This document shows positions 1 to 7,033 of a stretch of DNA of 45,052 bases, one piece after another (position 1 is the first letter of the stretch; the number at the start of each line of letters is the position of its first letter). This DNA is from a virus. The notes under the pieces were generated by a model that was not told the DNA's origin, searched no databases, and saw nothing but the letters and a program-made list of their open reading frames with translations. The DNA lies in IMG/VR virus record IMGVR_UViG_3300047311_000367, positions 1 through 45,052 of that record; one strand, given 5' to 3'. The translations under genes and the position numbers were made by a program.

Positions 1-127
1 CATGCAAATAGCGATTTATCATAAGACTAGGTAGTTAGTGCAATGACATATCTACATGCACGAAAAAATAGCATTTTGTCATATAAATAAGCCGATAGAA
101 TACTAAAACTAGTTACCACTCACCGGT
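1..127. repeat. Terminal direct repeat, left copy (assembly overlap)
   Basis: Bases 1-127 are identical to 44926-45052. An exact 127-bp overlap equals a common maximum assembler k-mer, so it most likely marks closure of a circular or circularly permuted genome rather than physical phage ends. The primase-helicase stop codon begins right at base 127. Confidence 0.95.
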
Positions 128-2568
128 TATAACAACGTGACTCTGTCCAATTCATCGTAAGATATGAACTTGTCATCCATCCATTTCTTCAATAGTTTTT
201 TGCAAAGTTTATGTCGGAGTTTTTCGACGGGTATTTCAGACATGAACATGGCGCTATTAGATAGCTCATGTTTAATTGATGACCAAGGAATTGGTTCTTT
301 AGAGGACAACAGAAGTTTACAAAGTTCTTTTAATTCGTTTTCGCAAGCTATTTCATTTAAATCTTCTTTTACATTTTCGACATCCGTCCATTCCACTTCC
401 GAAGATTGCACATGTTTGATCGATACGCCTATATCTTGATCACCATATTCATCAACGCCAAACACGTGCTGTTCGAGAGTGAATTTGATCTGTTGTGAAT
501 CAAGGGCTTCCTTCACTTTGTAATTGACGAGTGTTCGAGTCTTTTCGTATACGGGGGGTTTCGTCGCGCTACCCATGACTTTGATGTCGCGCATCACATC
601 CCACTGGGCATCCAAAGCCCCCATCAGAGAGCCGTGTCCACGTACGCCACGTGATATGTCTTTGCCCAAGTGTGCAACGAAGACAACCAAGCCTTTCGTT
701 TTCTCTTGTACGTACTGGGCGGCTTTGATCAATTTGCCCATGCCTTCGGACGAGTTCTCGTCGACGTTGCCAGCGGCCTGGGCCATCGTGTCGATGATCA
801 CAACGCCTTCTTGCACACCGTTCGCAATGAGGTCTTCGGCAAGGGCATCGACTTCGCTGTCGCTAGTCAGCGTCAGCGTCGCCGTGCGCAAATAGAACGT
901 GTCTGGATAATGTTCAAGACTGTATTTAGCCGCAATGCCGCGCAACCGTCCCGGCAGCCCGCCAATACCCTCCAAAGCCACGTACGCAACTGGCACCTGC
1001 TTGCGTACGCGCATACCAAGGAATGGCACTTGCGCAGACAGGCAGTAGCACAGTTCAAGCGCGATGTGACTTTTACCTGCACTAGGCTGACCGGCAATAA
1101 TCGCAAATCCCGTCATCGGCAACCAATCCTTGATCAGCCATAGGCTCTTGTGTTCTTGTTGCAAGTAGTCATTGACCTTGATCAGTTTCGATGCGCCGTC
1201 TTCGATCTCGGCAACAAGCCGTATCGTGTACAGAATACTGCTGGCGTGCGATTTGATCGTGATGATGCCGTTGCGCACGAACAGCGTGGCGTGATCGATG
1301 CGTCCGTCTTCGCGGTCGTTGTCGATGGGGTCATTGCAATTGCGCCCATTGAAGACTGATGCGTTGGCGATCACGGTCTCCCACATATGGACGGTGCCGT
1401 CGCTCATTTGCACGGTGTCGGTCTTGAGTTGCAAGAAGACTTTGTCGGCGCGTAATTTAGCGTATTGCGCAGACAATTGCGCGAGCGCCTTGCGATATTC
1501 ATCAGACCCCTGCGGATGCCCCGACCGTGCCTCGGCACGCGCACAGGCCCACAAGTGAAAAGTCTCGGCGGCCGCACTTTTTTGCGCCTCCCATAACTCG
1601 GCGCGGCGACGCTCAGCGCGAATTTCACTCGACACCCATTCATGACCATCTGGCACAATCGGCGCTGTCGGGTCTAAGGCAGGGAAGAATTCAAACGCAT
1701 CATCGGGATACTGAAAAGACATGCCATCATCGATATCCGCCGGTCGACAATAGACTATGCGCGAAGGGAACAACACCATGAAGTCAAGGATGCCGAGATA
1801 TCGAGGACTGCCCCGTGAGCTGAATGCGACATAGCCGCCGCCATGCTCACTCTCGAATGATTGTGTTTTTGCAATCTCGCGGATGCGATCAAGATCAAAA
1901 CCGCGCGGCAACTCTGCATATCCGTGAAAAGCCTTGTACTCACCATTCAGTCCACTTGTCGAGGAGGGCATTACCTGAATATCGATATTGCGCGTGAAGG
2001 GAAGTTTGTCACGGAGGAGATCGATACCTTCCGTCGCATTCGTGAAGTGGAATTCTGCCGAACGGTCGATGTCGAGCAAGAAGGGCATGCGCAGATTCGG
2101 TCGTACACCAAAACACGATGACGTGCGTGTCACCGCATTGGCGTCGCGCGCAGTCGAGAGCGTGTACAAAGGCCCTTCGGTCTCGTCGCGCAAGCAATGC
2201 GTAAAACCTAGACACGCGTTATTCGGCAGCTGAGCAACCACGTCTTTGATTTTGCTCAAATGACTTACCGCGTACGTATAGTAGTAACCGCCGCCAAGAT
2301 TTGCAGCAGCCGTCTTTACATATTTTCCAAGTTCATGTTCGGGAGTAGCCCAGCGCACGCTCTTGCGCATATCTTGTTGGGCCAAGAATATCGTGAACAC
2401 TATCCAGCCTAAGGCATCCGCCTGGTTCCACGACTCTATCTTCACAACACCATCTATAGACTCTCGCATGCGCAAGCTCTCATAGGGGAAGATACAAAAG
2501 GGCATGTACTGGCGTACACGCCCCACACGGGTAATCCTCAGTATAAGCATGCCTTTGACAAAAGTCAT
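127..2568 (-). CDS. Primase-helicase (prim-pol-like N-terminus, RepA/RecA-like hexameric helicase C-terminus)
   Basis: An 813-residue replication protein. The C-terminal half is a RecA-fold ATPase of the RepA/AAA_25 type, with Walker A GQPSAGKS at residues 493-500, Walker B VVIIDTM near 589-595 and a following VVFVAHLGKD motif near 628. The N-terminal half resembles an archaeo-eukaryotic prim-pol fold, with LLDIDRS around 164-170 carrying the D-x-D metal pair; this assignment is less certain than the ATPase. It should unwind and prime DNA for the phage polymerase at 9840. It is transcribed alone, divergently from the early operon. The start is uncertain: internal Met codons at residues 7, 22 and 34 are alternatives, and no clear ribosome site precedes the first. 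Confidence 0.85.
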   Translation of the reverse strand: MTFVKGMLILRITRVGRVRQYMPFCIFPYESLRMRESIDGVVKIESWNQADALGWIVFTIFLAQQDMRKSVRWATPEHELGKYVKTAAANLGGGYYYTYAVSHLSKIKDVVAQLPNNACLGFTHCLRDETEGPLYTLSTARDANAVTRTSSCFGVRPNLRMPFLLDIDRSAEFHFTNATEGIDLLRDKLPFTRNIDIQVMPSSTSGLNGEYKAFHGYAELPRGFDLDRIREIAKTQSFESEHGGGYVAFSSRGSPRYLGILDFMVLFPSRIVYCRPADIDDGMSFQYPDDAFEFFPALDPTAPIVPDGHEWVSSEIRAERRRAELWEAQKSAAAETFHLWACARAEARSGHPQGSDEYRKALAQLSAQYAKLRADKVFLQLKTDTVQMSDGTVHMWETVIANASVFNGRNCNDPIDNDREDGRIDHATLFVRNGIITIKSHASSILYTIRLVAEIEDGASKLIKVNDYLQQEHKSLWLIKDWLPMTGFAIIAGQPSAGKSHIALELCYCLSAQVPFLGMRVRKQVPVAYVALEGIGGLPGRLRGIAAKYSLEHYPDTFYLRTATLTLTSDSEVDALAEDLIANGVQEGVVIIDTMAQAAGNVDENSSEGMGKLIKAAQYVQEKTKGLVVFVAHLGKDISRGVRGHGSLMGALDAQWDVMRDIKVMGSATKPPVYEKTRTLVNYKVKEALDSQQIKFTLEQHVFGVDEYGDQDIGVSIKHVQSSEVEWTDVENVKEDLNEIACENELKELCKLLLSSKEPIPWSSIKHELSNSAMFMSEIPVEKLRHKLCKKLLKKWMDDKFISYDELDRVTLL

Positions 2569-2599
2569 GTAAAAAATAACAGTGTGAAAACAGTAACTT

Positions 2600-2646
2600 A
2601 AAATTTTAAAATTTTTCTTGATCTTCGTTTGCGCTCTTGCTAAGCT
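2600..2646 (+). promoter_or_regulatory. Early promoter with AT-rich UP-like element
   Basis: TTGATC at 2618-2623, a 17-bp spacer and TAAGCT at 2641-2646 form a sigma70-like promoter facing the early genes. It is preceded by a run of AAAATTTT repeats (about 2600-2616) where an UP element would lie. The -10 box is weak (3 of 6), so the call is moderate. Confidence 0.45.
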
Positions 2647-2652
2647 TCGGTC

Positions 2653-2760
2653 GTGAAGTCAGTAAAAGCCCGTGAAACATTTCGCCATGTGTGCGCACCG
2701 CAGTCTATTTTAACGGGGTAGGCTGACTTCACCCTACGGTGCGCACACATGGCGAAATGT
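2653..2760 (+). promoter_or_regulatory. Nested inverted repeats with pseudoknot topology in the early leader
   Basis: A perfect 24-bp inverted repeat has arms at 2677-2700 and 2737-2760 around a 36-nt loop. A second perfect 10-bp inverted repeat pairs GTGAAGTCAG (2653-2662, outside the hairpin) with CTGACTTCAC (2723-2732, inside the loop). Within the loop, GTAGG (2718-2722) and CCTAC (2733-2737) can form a small stem whose loop is exactly CTGACTTCAC, presenting it for pairing. The order A-B-A'-B' is that of a pseudoknot. The element ends just before the ribosome site of the first early gene, so control of that operon by RNA structure or by a DNA-binding dimer is plausible. Confidence 0.75.
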
Positions 2761-2777
2761 CGTCTAGGAGATTTGAA

Positions 2778-3119
2778 ATGCCGCTTAATCCTGGTCAGTA
2801 TTACACGATAGAAGATGCAGTTACCGAATGCTTTCCACATCTCGGTAACGCAGGCGACGTGGCAGAGAGTTCCGATCTGGCAAAAGTCATGCGCACACTC
2901 GGCGGCGATTGTTCACGGTTAATGAAGCACAGCGAAATCGTCAAGGCCAAGATTGAACGCGTCAAAGTCCCCGTGTACGGTCGGTCATATCCGTACATGT
3001 GGGCCTATCCCGCATATGTCGTAGACTTTGTGTTCAAGCAGACAGACGGCATTTCGGCGCACTACAAAGCCTTTGGTGATAACCCCCTCGATAGTCTAAT
3101 TGGAGGGCTTGTAAAGTGA
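2778..3119 (+). CDS. Early hypothetical protein, first gene of the plus-strand operon
   Basis: Start ATG 2778 is set by TAGGAG at 2765-2770 with 7-nt spacing; an upstream in-frame Met at 2739 lies inside the inverted repeat and is unlikely. About 113 residues. The N-terminus (YYTIEDAVTECFPHL) followed by a basic stretch, KHSEIVKAKIERVKVP, could be a small DNA-binding fold, but no family is recognised. It is the first product made from the leader at 2653-2760. The stop overlaps the next start (GTGA). Confidence 0.7.
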   Translation: MPLNPGQYYTIEDAVTECFPHLGNAGDVAESSDLAKVMRTLGGDCSRLMKHSEIVKAKIERVKVPVYGRSYPYMWAYPAYVVDFVFKQTDGISAHYKAFGDNPLDSLIGGLVK

Positions 3120-3331
3120 TCGACGCAATTCAACTACTATGCAATGAGCCCCGTCAAACATTCGAAGAGTTTTCTCCTCGATTGCCGAGAAGTGATAAAA
3201 CTTCGGCATGGATAATTCACTATGACGATAGTGTTATATACGAAACGCGAGACGAGGTGATTGCCATATACGCATTGGCTAAGGGATATATAGTAGAGAC
3301 GTTAGAGCAGTATCTAGCCGAAGGAGAATAG
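3116..3331 (+). CDS. Hypothetical protein, 71 aa
   Basis: Uses a GTG start at 3116 that overlaps the preceding TGA, with GGAGGG about 10 nt upstream, so it is translationally coupled. The product is acidic with no transmembrane segment and no recognised motif. The stop is followed after 1 nt by the first of three tandem paralogues. Confidence 0.65.
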   Translation: MIDAIQLLCNEPRQTFEEFSPRLPRSDKTSAWIIHYDDSVIYETRDEVIAIYALAKGYIVETLEQYLAEGE

Positions 3332-3332
3332 A

Positions 3333-3584
3333 ATGGATACATATTATGGATGTCTGTATACCTATGATGACACATACGAATGGCCTATACAAGCAGGCGA
3401 TTATAACGAAGCTTTAAACATATTCATCAAAACCTTTGTAAAACCTTTGGAATGCTACGAGGTAGAAATTGAAATTGGAATAAAGAATAACCGAGGCATC
3501 GATCTCTGTACTGCTGGTTATCACACCAGAGATAAAAAGATAATAAGCCTCGAAACGTATAACTCACGAATAGATCAAGATTAA
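3333..3584 (+). CDS. Small early protein, tandem paralogue family A, copy 1
   Basis: 83 residues beginning MDTYYGCLYTYDDTYEWPI. It aligns with the next two genes: an N-terminal M-x-x-Y strand, a central aromatic plus EW.I (or TW) motif, an A/T-L/F..FI helix, then a V.I.IR strand followed by a C/G-x-Y segment. The conserved length and order suggest one compact alpha/beta domain duplicated in tandem. No known family is recognised. Such families in early phage regions often counter host functions, but nothing here proves that role. Confidence 0.7.
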   Translation: MDTYYGCLYTYDDTYEWPIQAGDYNEALNIFIKTFVKPLECYEVEIEIGIKNNRGIDLCTAGYHTRDKKIISLETYNSRIDQD

Positions 3585-3593
3585 GAGTCTACC

Positions 3594-3842
3594 ATGGATA
3601 GCTATATAGCCGAACTTTATATAGGTCAACGATATCGCATTGAATGGGTAATAGAAGCAGAAAACCCTACACAAGCTTTTGAAATTTTTATGGACAAATA
3701 CATACTATCTGCTAATATAAATTGTTGGACGATAAATTTGGAAATTAGAAAACTCTCAAACGGAAAACGCTTAATAGCTTGTCGATATGATTGCGAAAAA
3801 AGAACATATTATAATTTCGAAGATTTGACAAACGGAGATTGA
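3594..3842 (+). CDS. Small early protein, tandem paralogue family A, copy 2
   Basis: 82 residues beginning MDSYIAELYIGQRYRIEWVI. It shares the layout of its neighbours: YIAELY strand, EWVIEAENPTQAFEIFMDKYI helix region, LEIRKL strand and ACRYD. By eye copies 1 and 2 are the closest pair. The stop overlaps the ribosome site of copy 3. Confidence 0.7.
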   Translation: MDSYIAELYIGQRYRIEWVIEAENPTQAFEIFMDKYILSANINCWTINLEIRKLSNGKRLIACRYDCEKRTYYNFEDLTNGD

Positions 3843-3844
3843 AA

Positions 3845-4099
3845 ATGAACATCTATACCATAATACTCGAATATTTAGAATATCCCGAAGATTACTCTCT
3901 TACATGGAGAAGAACTGCGGATACGGAACAAGAAGCCTTAGACTATTTTATAAGCGATATACTGCCGCATTATTACACAAAAGAAAACGAAACTGTAGGA
4001 ATACATGTACGAGATTTCAAAACTGGACTATGTTTGATAATGGGAAACTACGATACGAAAACTAAGTCATTTACTAGAAACTTCACACTCGAAAAATAA
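3845..4099 (+). CDS. Small early protein, tandem paralogue family A, copy 3
   Basis: Start ATG 3845 is chosen over the in-frame TTG at 3839 because GGAG lies at the right distance upstream. 84 residues beginning MNIYTIILEYLEYPEDYSLTW. Segments TEQEALDYFISDIL and VGIHVRDFKTGLCLIMGNYD match the helix and strand of copies 1 and 2. It is the most diverged member. Confidence 0.7.
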   Translation: MNIYTIILEYLEYPEDYSLTWRRTADTEQEALDYFISDILPHYYTKENETVGIHVRDFKTGLCLIMGNYDTKTKSFTRNFTLEK

Positions 4100-4100
4100 G

Positions 4101-4205
4101 ATGTATCTAATTCATAAGTTAATAGAAAACGAATATGATAAATGCTTTTACTTGGGATTGGTAATTGGAATATTTATAATTCTTATGCACGCGTGGCGTA
4201 GATAA
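4101..4205 (+). CDS. Small single-pass membrane protein, 34 aa
   Basis: ATG 4101 to TAA 4205. The product is a charged N-terminus followed by one hydrophobic segment (CFYLGLVIGIFIILMHAW), ending in Arg-Arg. It fills the gap between two real genes. The ribosome site is weak, so its reality rests on position and the clean hydrophobic pattern. Function unknown. Confidence 0.45.
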   Translation: MYLIHKLIENEYDKCFYLGLVIGIFIILMHAWRR

Positions 4206-4219
4206 AAGGAAACTTGAAA

Positions 4220-4399
4220 ATGGAAAATTTGCCTAAAGATGGAAGAGCCTTCAACGAAGGTATAGAAGCCGCTAAGAATGGGTTAAAATGTCAAGATAAT
4301 CCGTATAAAGGACGATCAGCATTCGGAAGAATTCAAAGTGAAATAGATTATAATGACTGGCTAGATGGATATTTATTTGAAAAAGGAATAGTGCTATGA
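4220..4399 (+). CDS. Ribosome modulation factor (RMF/CrpP)-like small protein
   Basis: About 59 residues. The pattern A-F-x-E-G-x-E-A-A-x-x-G ... NPY ... R ... DWLDGY matches the RMF/CrpP signature, in which a G-x-x-A-x-x-G helix is followed by a C/N-P-Y turn and a W-x-x-G-W helix. RMF binds 16S rRNA and dimerises stationary-phase ribosomes; CrpP-like relatives occur on plasmids and phages. The length matches. Start ATG 4220 has AAAGGA 9 nt upstream; a TTG at 4214 is less likely. The stop overlaps the mazG-like start (ATGA). Confidence 0.6.
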   Translation: MENLPKDGRAFNEGIEAAKNGLKCQDNPYKGRSAFGRIQSEIDYNDWLDGYLFEKGIVL

Positions 4400-4719
4400 A
4401 AATCTACAACGACAACTTCGATACTTTCGATACTTTCGATAAAATACGAAAATGGGCAAAAGATAAAAATATAACACAAGGTTCTTCTCCTCAAGCGCAA
4501 ATGCTGAAACTTACAGAAGAAGTGGGCGAACTTGCGGCCGCAATAGCTCGAAACGAACAAGGAAAAATAATAGATAGCATTGGAGATTGTATCGTGGTGC
4601 TGACTATTCTTACCGCGCACTACGGTTTATACGTCGAAGATGCCGTAGATGCTGCATACGAAGAGATAAAAGATAGAAAAGGTAAACTTGTCGACGGTAT
4701 ATTTATTAAAGAGGAATAG
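4396..4719 (+). CDS. mazG-like: MazG-like nucleotide pyrophosphohydrolase
   Basis: 107 residues with the all-alpha NTP pyrophosphatase signature: KLTEEVGELAAAIAR supplies the E-E-x-x-E metal motif and IIDSIGDCIVVL supplies the second acidic helix (D-x-x-G-D). It hydrolyses nucleoside triphosphates to monophosphates. In phages it is thought to affect nucleotide pools or (p)ppGpp signalling. The N-terminus contains a 9-bp tandem repeat (GATACTTTC, encoding DTF DTF). It is coupled to the upstream RMF-like gene by ATGA. Confidence 0.85.
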   Translation: MKIYNDNFDTFDTFDKIRKWAKDKNITQGSSPQAQMLKLTEEVGELAAAIARNEQGKIIDSIGDCIVVLTILTAHYGLYVEDAVDAAYEEIKDRKGKLVDGIFIKEE

Positions 4720-4723
4720 GCGC

Positions 4724-4972
4724 ATGAGTCATTACGATATTGATATTTATTGCGTTTACTGCACAAAATATGTGTGTAGCTATTCGAGAGATGTTCACTA
4801 CACTAAATACGAAGGAAATCATTTTTGCAAAGACTGCACTGCATTATTAAAGAGTGGTCGTATAAAGGAGGAACGCATAAATAGAAATTTAAAGAGTGAT
4901 CATGATTTGATCAAGCAAGGGATTGCACAGAAGGCGATAAGTTTCTTTCAGAAAAATGTACATTTCATGTGA
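4724..4972 (+). CDS. Zinc-ribbon-like hypothetical protein
   Basis: Start ATG 4724, preceded by GAGGAATAGG. About 82 residues with two Cys pairs, CVYC near residue 10 and FCKDC near 36, spaced as in a small zinc-binding ribbon. The C-terminal half is basic and helical. Partner unknown. Confidence 0.65.
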   Translation: MSHYDIDIYCVYCTKYVCSYSRDVHYTKYEGNHFCKDCTALLKSGRIKEERINRNLKSDHDLIKQGIAQKAISFFQKNVHFM

Positions 4973-5334
4973 AAAACGGGAAAAGTATAACAACCGAGGG
5001 ATGTACAGATTCTAACGAAGCTATGCACAGGCTTGCGAATCTCGACGAAACAAATAAACACGCTAAACTTATCGACTTGTGGATAAATGGGGCGAAGATA
5101 CAAGTATATGATAATTTCTATACAAACGAACCGCAGTGGATAGATGACCCAATTCCAAGTTGGAACGAAGATTGGGAATACCGAGTGAAGCCTAGTCAAT
5201 TAATTCTCGATTATGCCGATTTGAGCAAAGATGACCTGCGCAAAAGAATGCATGCGCTTCTAGACAAAATGCTCGATGAAGAAATAGGAATTGAGGGATT
5301 ACGCGATTTTCTTCACCCTTTTGATAAATCCTGA
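4969..5334 (+). CDS. Hypothetical protein with HK-W-G-IQ-W-YR-KP domain, copy 1
   Basis: Likely starts at GTG 4969, overlapping the previous TGA; an internal ATG at residue 19 is an alternative. The core NKHAKLIDLWINGAKIQ, then W(I/D), then W..(E/D)WEYRVKP recurs in the gene at 6679, so the two share a small phage domain. The pattern is common in phage early proteins of unknown function. The C-terminal 50 residues are helical and acidic. Confidence 0.65.
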   Translation: MKNGKSITTEGCTDSNEAMHRLANLDETNKHAKLIDLWINGAKIQVYDNFYTNEPQWIDDPIPSWNEDWEYRVKPSQLILDYADLSKDDLRKRMHALLDKMLDEEIGIEGLRDFLHPFDKS

Positions 5335-5345
5335 GGAATGATAAC

Positions 5346-5579
5346 ATGTTAACTAGTTTCGGAAGACAACTTCGTTATATTCGAAGAGATAACTATCAAC
5401 TGCTAAAGGATATGGCAGATTTATTAAATGTTTCTTCATCTTATCTTAGCGCCGTGGAAATGGGTAAAAGAAATGTTCCCGAAGGCTGGCCTGATAAGAT
5501 TGGAGAACTGTATAAATTAGATGCTGAGTATATAGATAAGTTGAAAACTTTTATGATTCTCGATCTTCAGAGGAAATAA
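5346..5579 (+). CDS. XRE-family helix-turn-helix transcription regulator
   Basis: 77 residues. FGRQLRYIRRDNYQLLKDMADLLNVSSSYLSAVEMGKRNVP is a classic lambda-repressor-like HTH, with the recognition helix around SSSYLSAVEMG. GAGGAA lies upstream of ATG 5346. There is no dimerisation or peptidase domain, so it is Cro-sized. It is the only obvious transcription regulator in the genome; candidate targets include the repeats at 2653-2760, 42965-43058 and 44872-45007. Confidence 0.85.
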   Translation: MLTSFGRQLRYIRRDNYQLLKDMADLLNVSSSYLSAVEMGKRNVPEGWPDKIGELYKLDAEYIDKLKTFMILDLQRK

Positions 5580-5580
5580 T

Positions 5581-5928
5581 ACGGATACTTTTAATACGGA
5601 ACAGTTAATAGAACTCAGTGCCAGAGCTATTGGTTACGTAGGATTATGGGAACATAATTTTGATTTTGATGAACAAGGTTTTGTTCGCAATGTCTTCAAG
5701 ATAAATGGAGTCATTTGGAATCCAATACTTAAGGACTGTCAAACCTTAGAATTAGTCGCCAAACTACGTCTAGACATCCGCAATAATTGGCTCGAAAAAA
5801 ATTCTATAAATGTCGTTGCGCCTACTGGGATATGTTCTTATGTCGATAAAATCTTAGATGGTACGCGCCACGGTATTATTCGCGTTGCTGTGACAATCGC
5901 TGCCGCACGTATAGGAGCCTCAAAATGA
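5581..5928 (+). CDS. Phage ABA-sandwich-domain protein, copy 1, with no standard start codon (ACG)
   Basis: An intact 116-codon frame runs to TGA 5926-5928, which overlaps the next ATG. It reads (ACG)DTFNTEQLIELSARAIG, then VIWNPI and LELVAKLRLDI, matching copies 2 and 3 and the WNP-L...A..L...L.L.V signature of the phage ABA-sandwich domain. No ATG, GTG or TTG is in frame after the upstream stop. ACG 5581 sits about 6 nt after AGAGGAAA, just where a start belongs. Either ACG is used inefficiently, or an ATG has mutated or was miscalled. The gene body shows no decay. Confidence 0.7.
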   Translation, partial: TDTFNTEQLIELSARAIGYVGLWEHNFDFDEQGFVRNVFKINGVIWNPILKDCQTLELVAKLRLDIRNNWLEKNSINVVAPTGICSYVDKILDGTRHGIIRVAVTIAAARIGASK

Positions 5929-6296
5929 GTGATGACGAATTAACCGAGCTATCTGCAAAGGCGTTCAATTTGCGCGGACAATGGGAACTATGGCATCAAG
6001 AACCACGGGGAATGTGGAGACAATTCACACTCGACCCCGAGTCTGCCGTATTTTTCAATAATTCTAGATGGAATCCTTTATACGACAGTGAACAAGCTTT
6101 CGAACTCATGACCTTTTGTCATATCGACGTAGTACACGATTCACCTGACAGCGACGTACCTTGCATTATTGGTATGGTGTTCACCGGTCATTATTGGGAG
6201 AAATCCGTAGAAGTTGTACACACTGAGAAACTGCGAAGTTATTGTCTTCGACGTGTAATCGTAAAGCTTGCCGCGCTTATAGGAACCCTAAAATGA
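5925..6296 (+). CDS. Phage ABA-sandwich-domain protein, copy 2
   Basis: 123 residues beginning MSDDELTELSAKAFNLRG, with SRWNPLYDSEQAFELM in the centre and a C-terminal RRVIVKLAALIG helix. This matches the Phage_ABA_S domain seen in many proteobacterial phages; its function is unknown. Both ends overlap neighbours by ATGA, so the three copies are translationally coupled. Confidence 0.75.
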   Translation: MSDDELTELSAKAFNLRGQWELWHQEPRGMWRQFTLDPESAVFFNNSRWNPLYDSEQAFELMTFCHIDVVHDSPDSDVPCIIGMVFTGHYWEKSVEVVHTEKLRSYCLRRVIVKLAALIGTLK

Positions 6297-6682
6297 CAGA
6301 CGACGAACTAACCGAATTATCCGCGAAATCCGTTGGGCTGGAAGGTAGCTGGCAATATGGTCAATCGGAGCGTTATAGTTTATTAAAGAATTTTGTGCTC
6401 TTCCGAAATGCCGTGAATAATAGCTTCAATGTAAAATGGAATCCTTTAGAAAACCATTTACAAGCGTTAAGATTGTCGAAAGACCTGGATCTTAAGGTTG
6501 AAGAAAATGATTCTTTGAATATAGATAGTGGAAAATATCGCTCACACATATACTGTACAGTAAAGTATAAAAACGATTCTTTACAAATACACGAAACCAT
6601 ATTTAACGCAGAAGATTATCCGCGTGTATTTCGATATGTCATTGTCCAAGCGGCAGCTTTTATAGGGAGTAAACTTAAATGA
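6293..6682 (+). CDS. Phage ABA-sandwich-domain protein, copy 3
   Basis: Start ATG 6293 overlaps the TGA of copy 2. About 129 residues: MTDDELTELSAKSVGLEG, VKWNPLENHLQALRLSKDLDLKV and the terminal RYVIVQAAAFIG helix repeat the layout of copies 1 and 2. The first eleven residues of copies 2 and 3 are nearly identical while the middles have diverged. Confidence 0.75.
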   Translation: MTDDELTELSAKSVGLEGSWQYGQSERYSLLKNFVLFRNAVNNSFNVKWNPLENHLQALRLSKDLDLKVEENDSLNIDSGKYRSHIYCTVKYKNDSLQIHETIFNAEDYPRVFRYVIVQAAAFIGSKLK

Positions 6683-7032
6683 ATAACCCACACAAACACG
6701 CAGACTTGATCAAAGCTTGGGCAGATGGTGTAGCTATTCAGATTAAAAGCGGAGATGACTGGATAGACATTCATAATCCATCATGGCAAGAAGAATCTGA
6801 ATACCGCCCACATCCAGACACTTTCGAAGATCGACTACCTTCTCCATATCCAAAATTGTACGAGATGGCGCTCGAAGATATAAAGAAGGCCGAAATGAAT
6901 TTGCGTGACCAGATAGCCGTTGCGTTAATTCCGATTATACACTCGGAACTGCGTGAGGACTCCTTTTTCAAAGAGATTGCGAGAGTTTGTTATGCTTTGG
7001 CGGACGAAATGTTGATATATAGAGGAGAGTAA
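6679..7032 (+). CDS. Hypothetical protein with HK-W-G-IQ-W-YR domain, copy 2
   Basis: 117 residues. The N-terminal 45 residues (HKHADLIKAWADGVAIQ, DDWIDI, PSWQEESEYRPHP) match the domain in the protein at 4969. The rest is a helical region unlike copy 1. The start overlaps the previous stop by ATGA. Function unknown. Confidence 0.65.
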   Translation: MNNPHKHADLIKAWADGVAIQIKSGDDWIDIHNPSWQEESEYRPHPDTFEDRLPSPYPKLYEMALEDIKKAEMNLRDQIAVALIPIIHSELREDSFFKEIARVCYALADEMLIYRGE

Positions 7033-7033
7033 A

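Noticed and set aside
4418-4445. Microsatellite-like 9-bp tandem repeat in the mazG-like gene
   Set aside because: Fewer than three units and in frame; it only adds DTF residues near the N-terminus and is weak evidence for phase variation.
5346-5579. Evidence for lysogeny from the XRE regulator
   Set aside because: No integrase, excisionase, partition gene or full-length repressor was found; small XRE proteins also occur in virulent phages.
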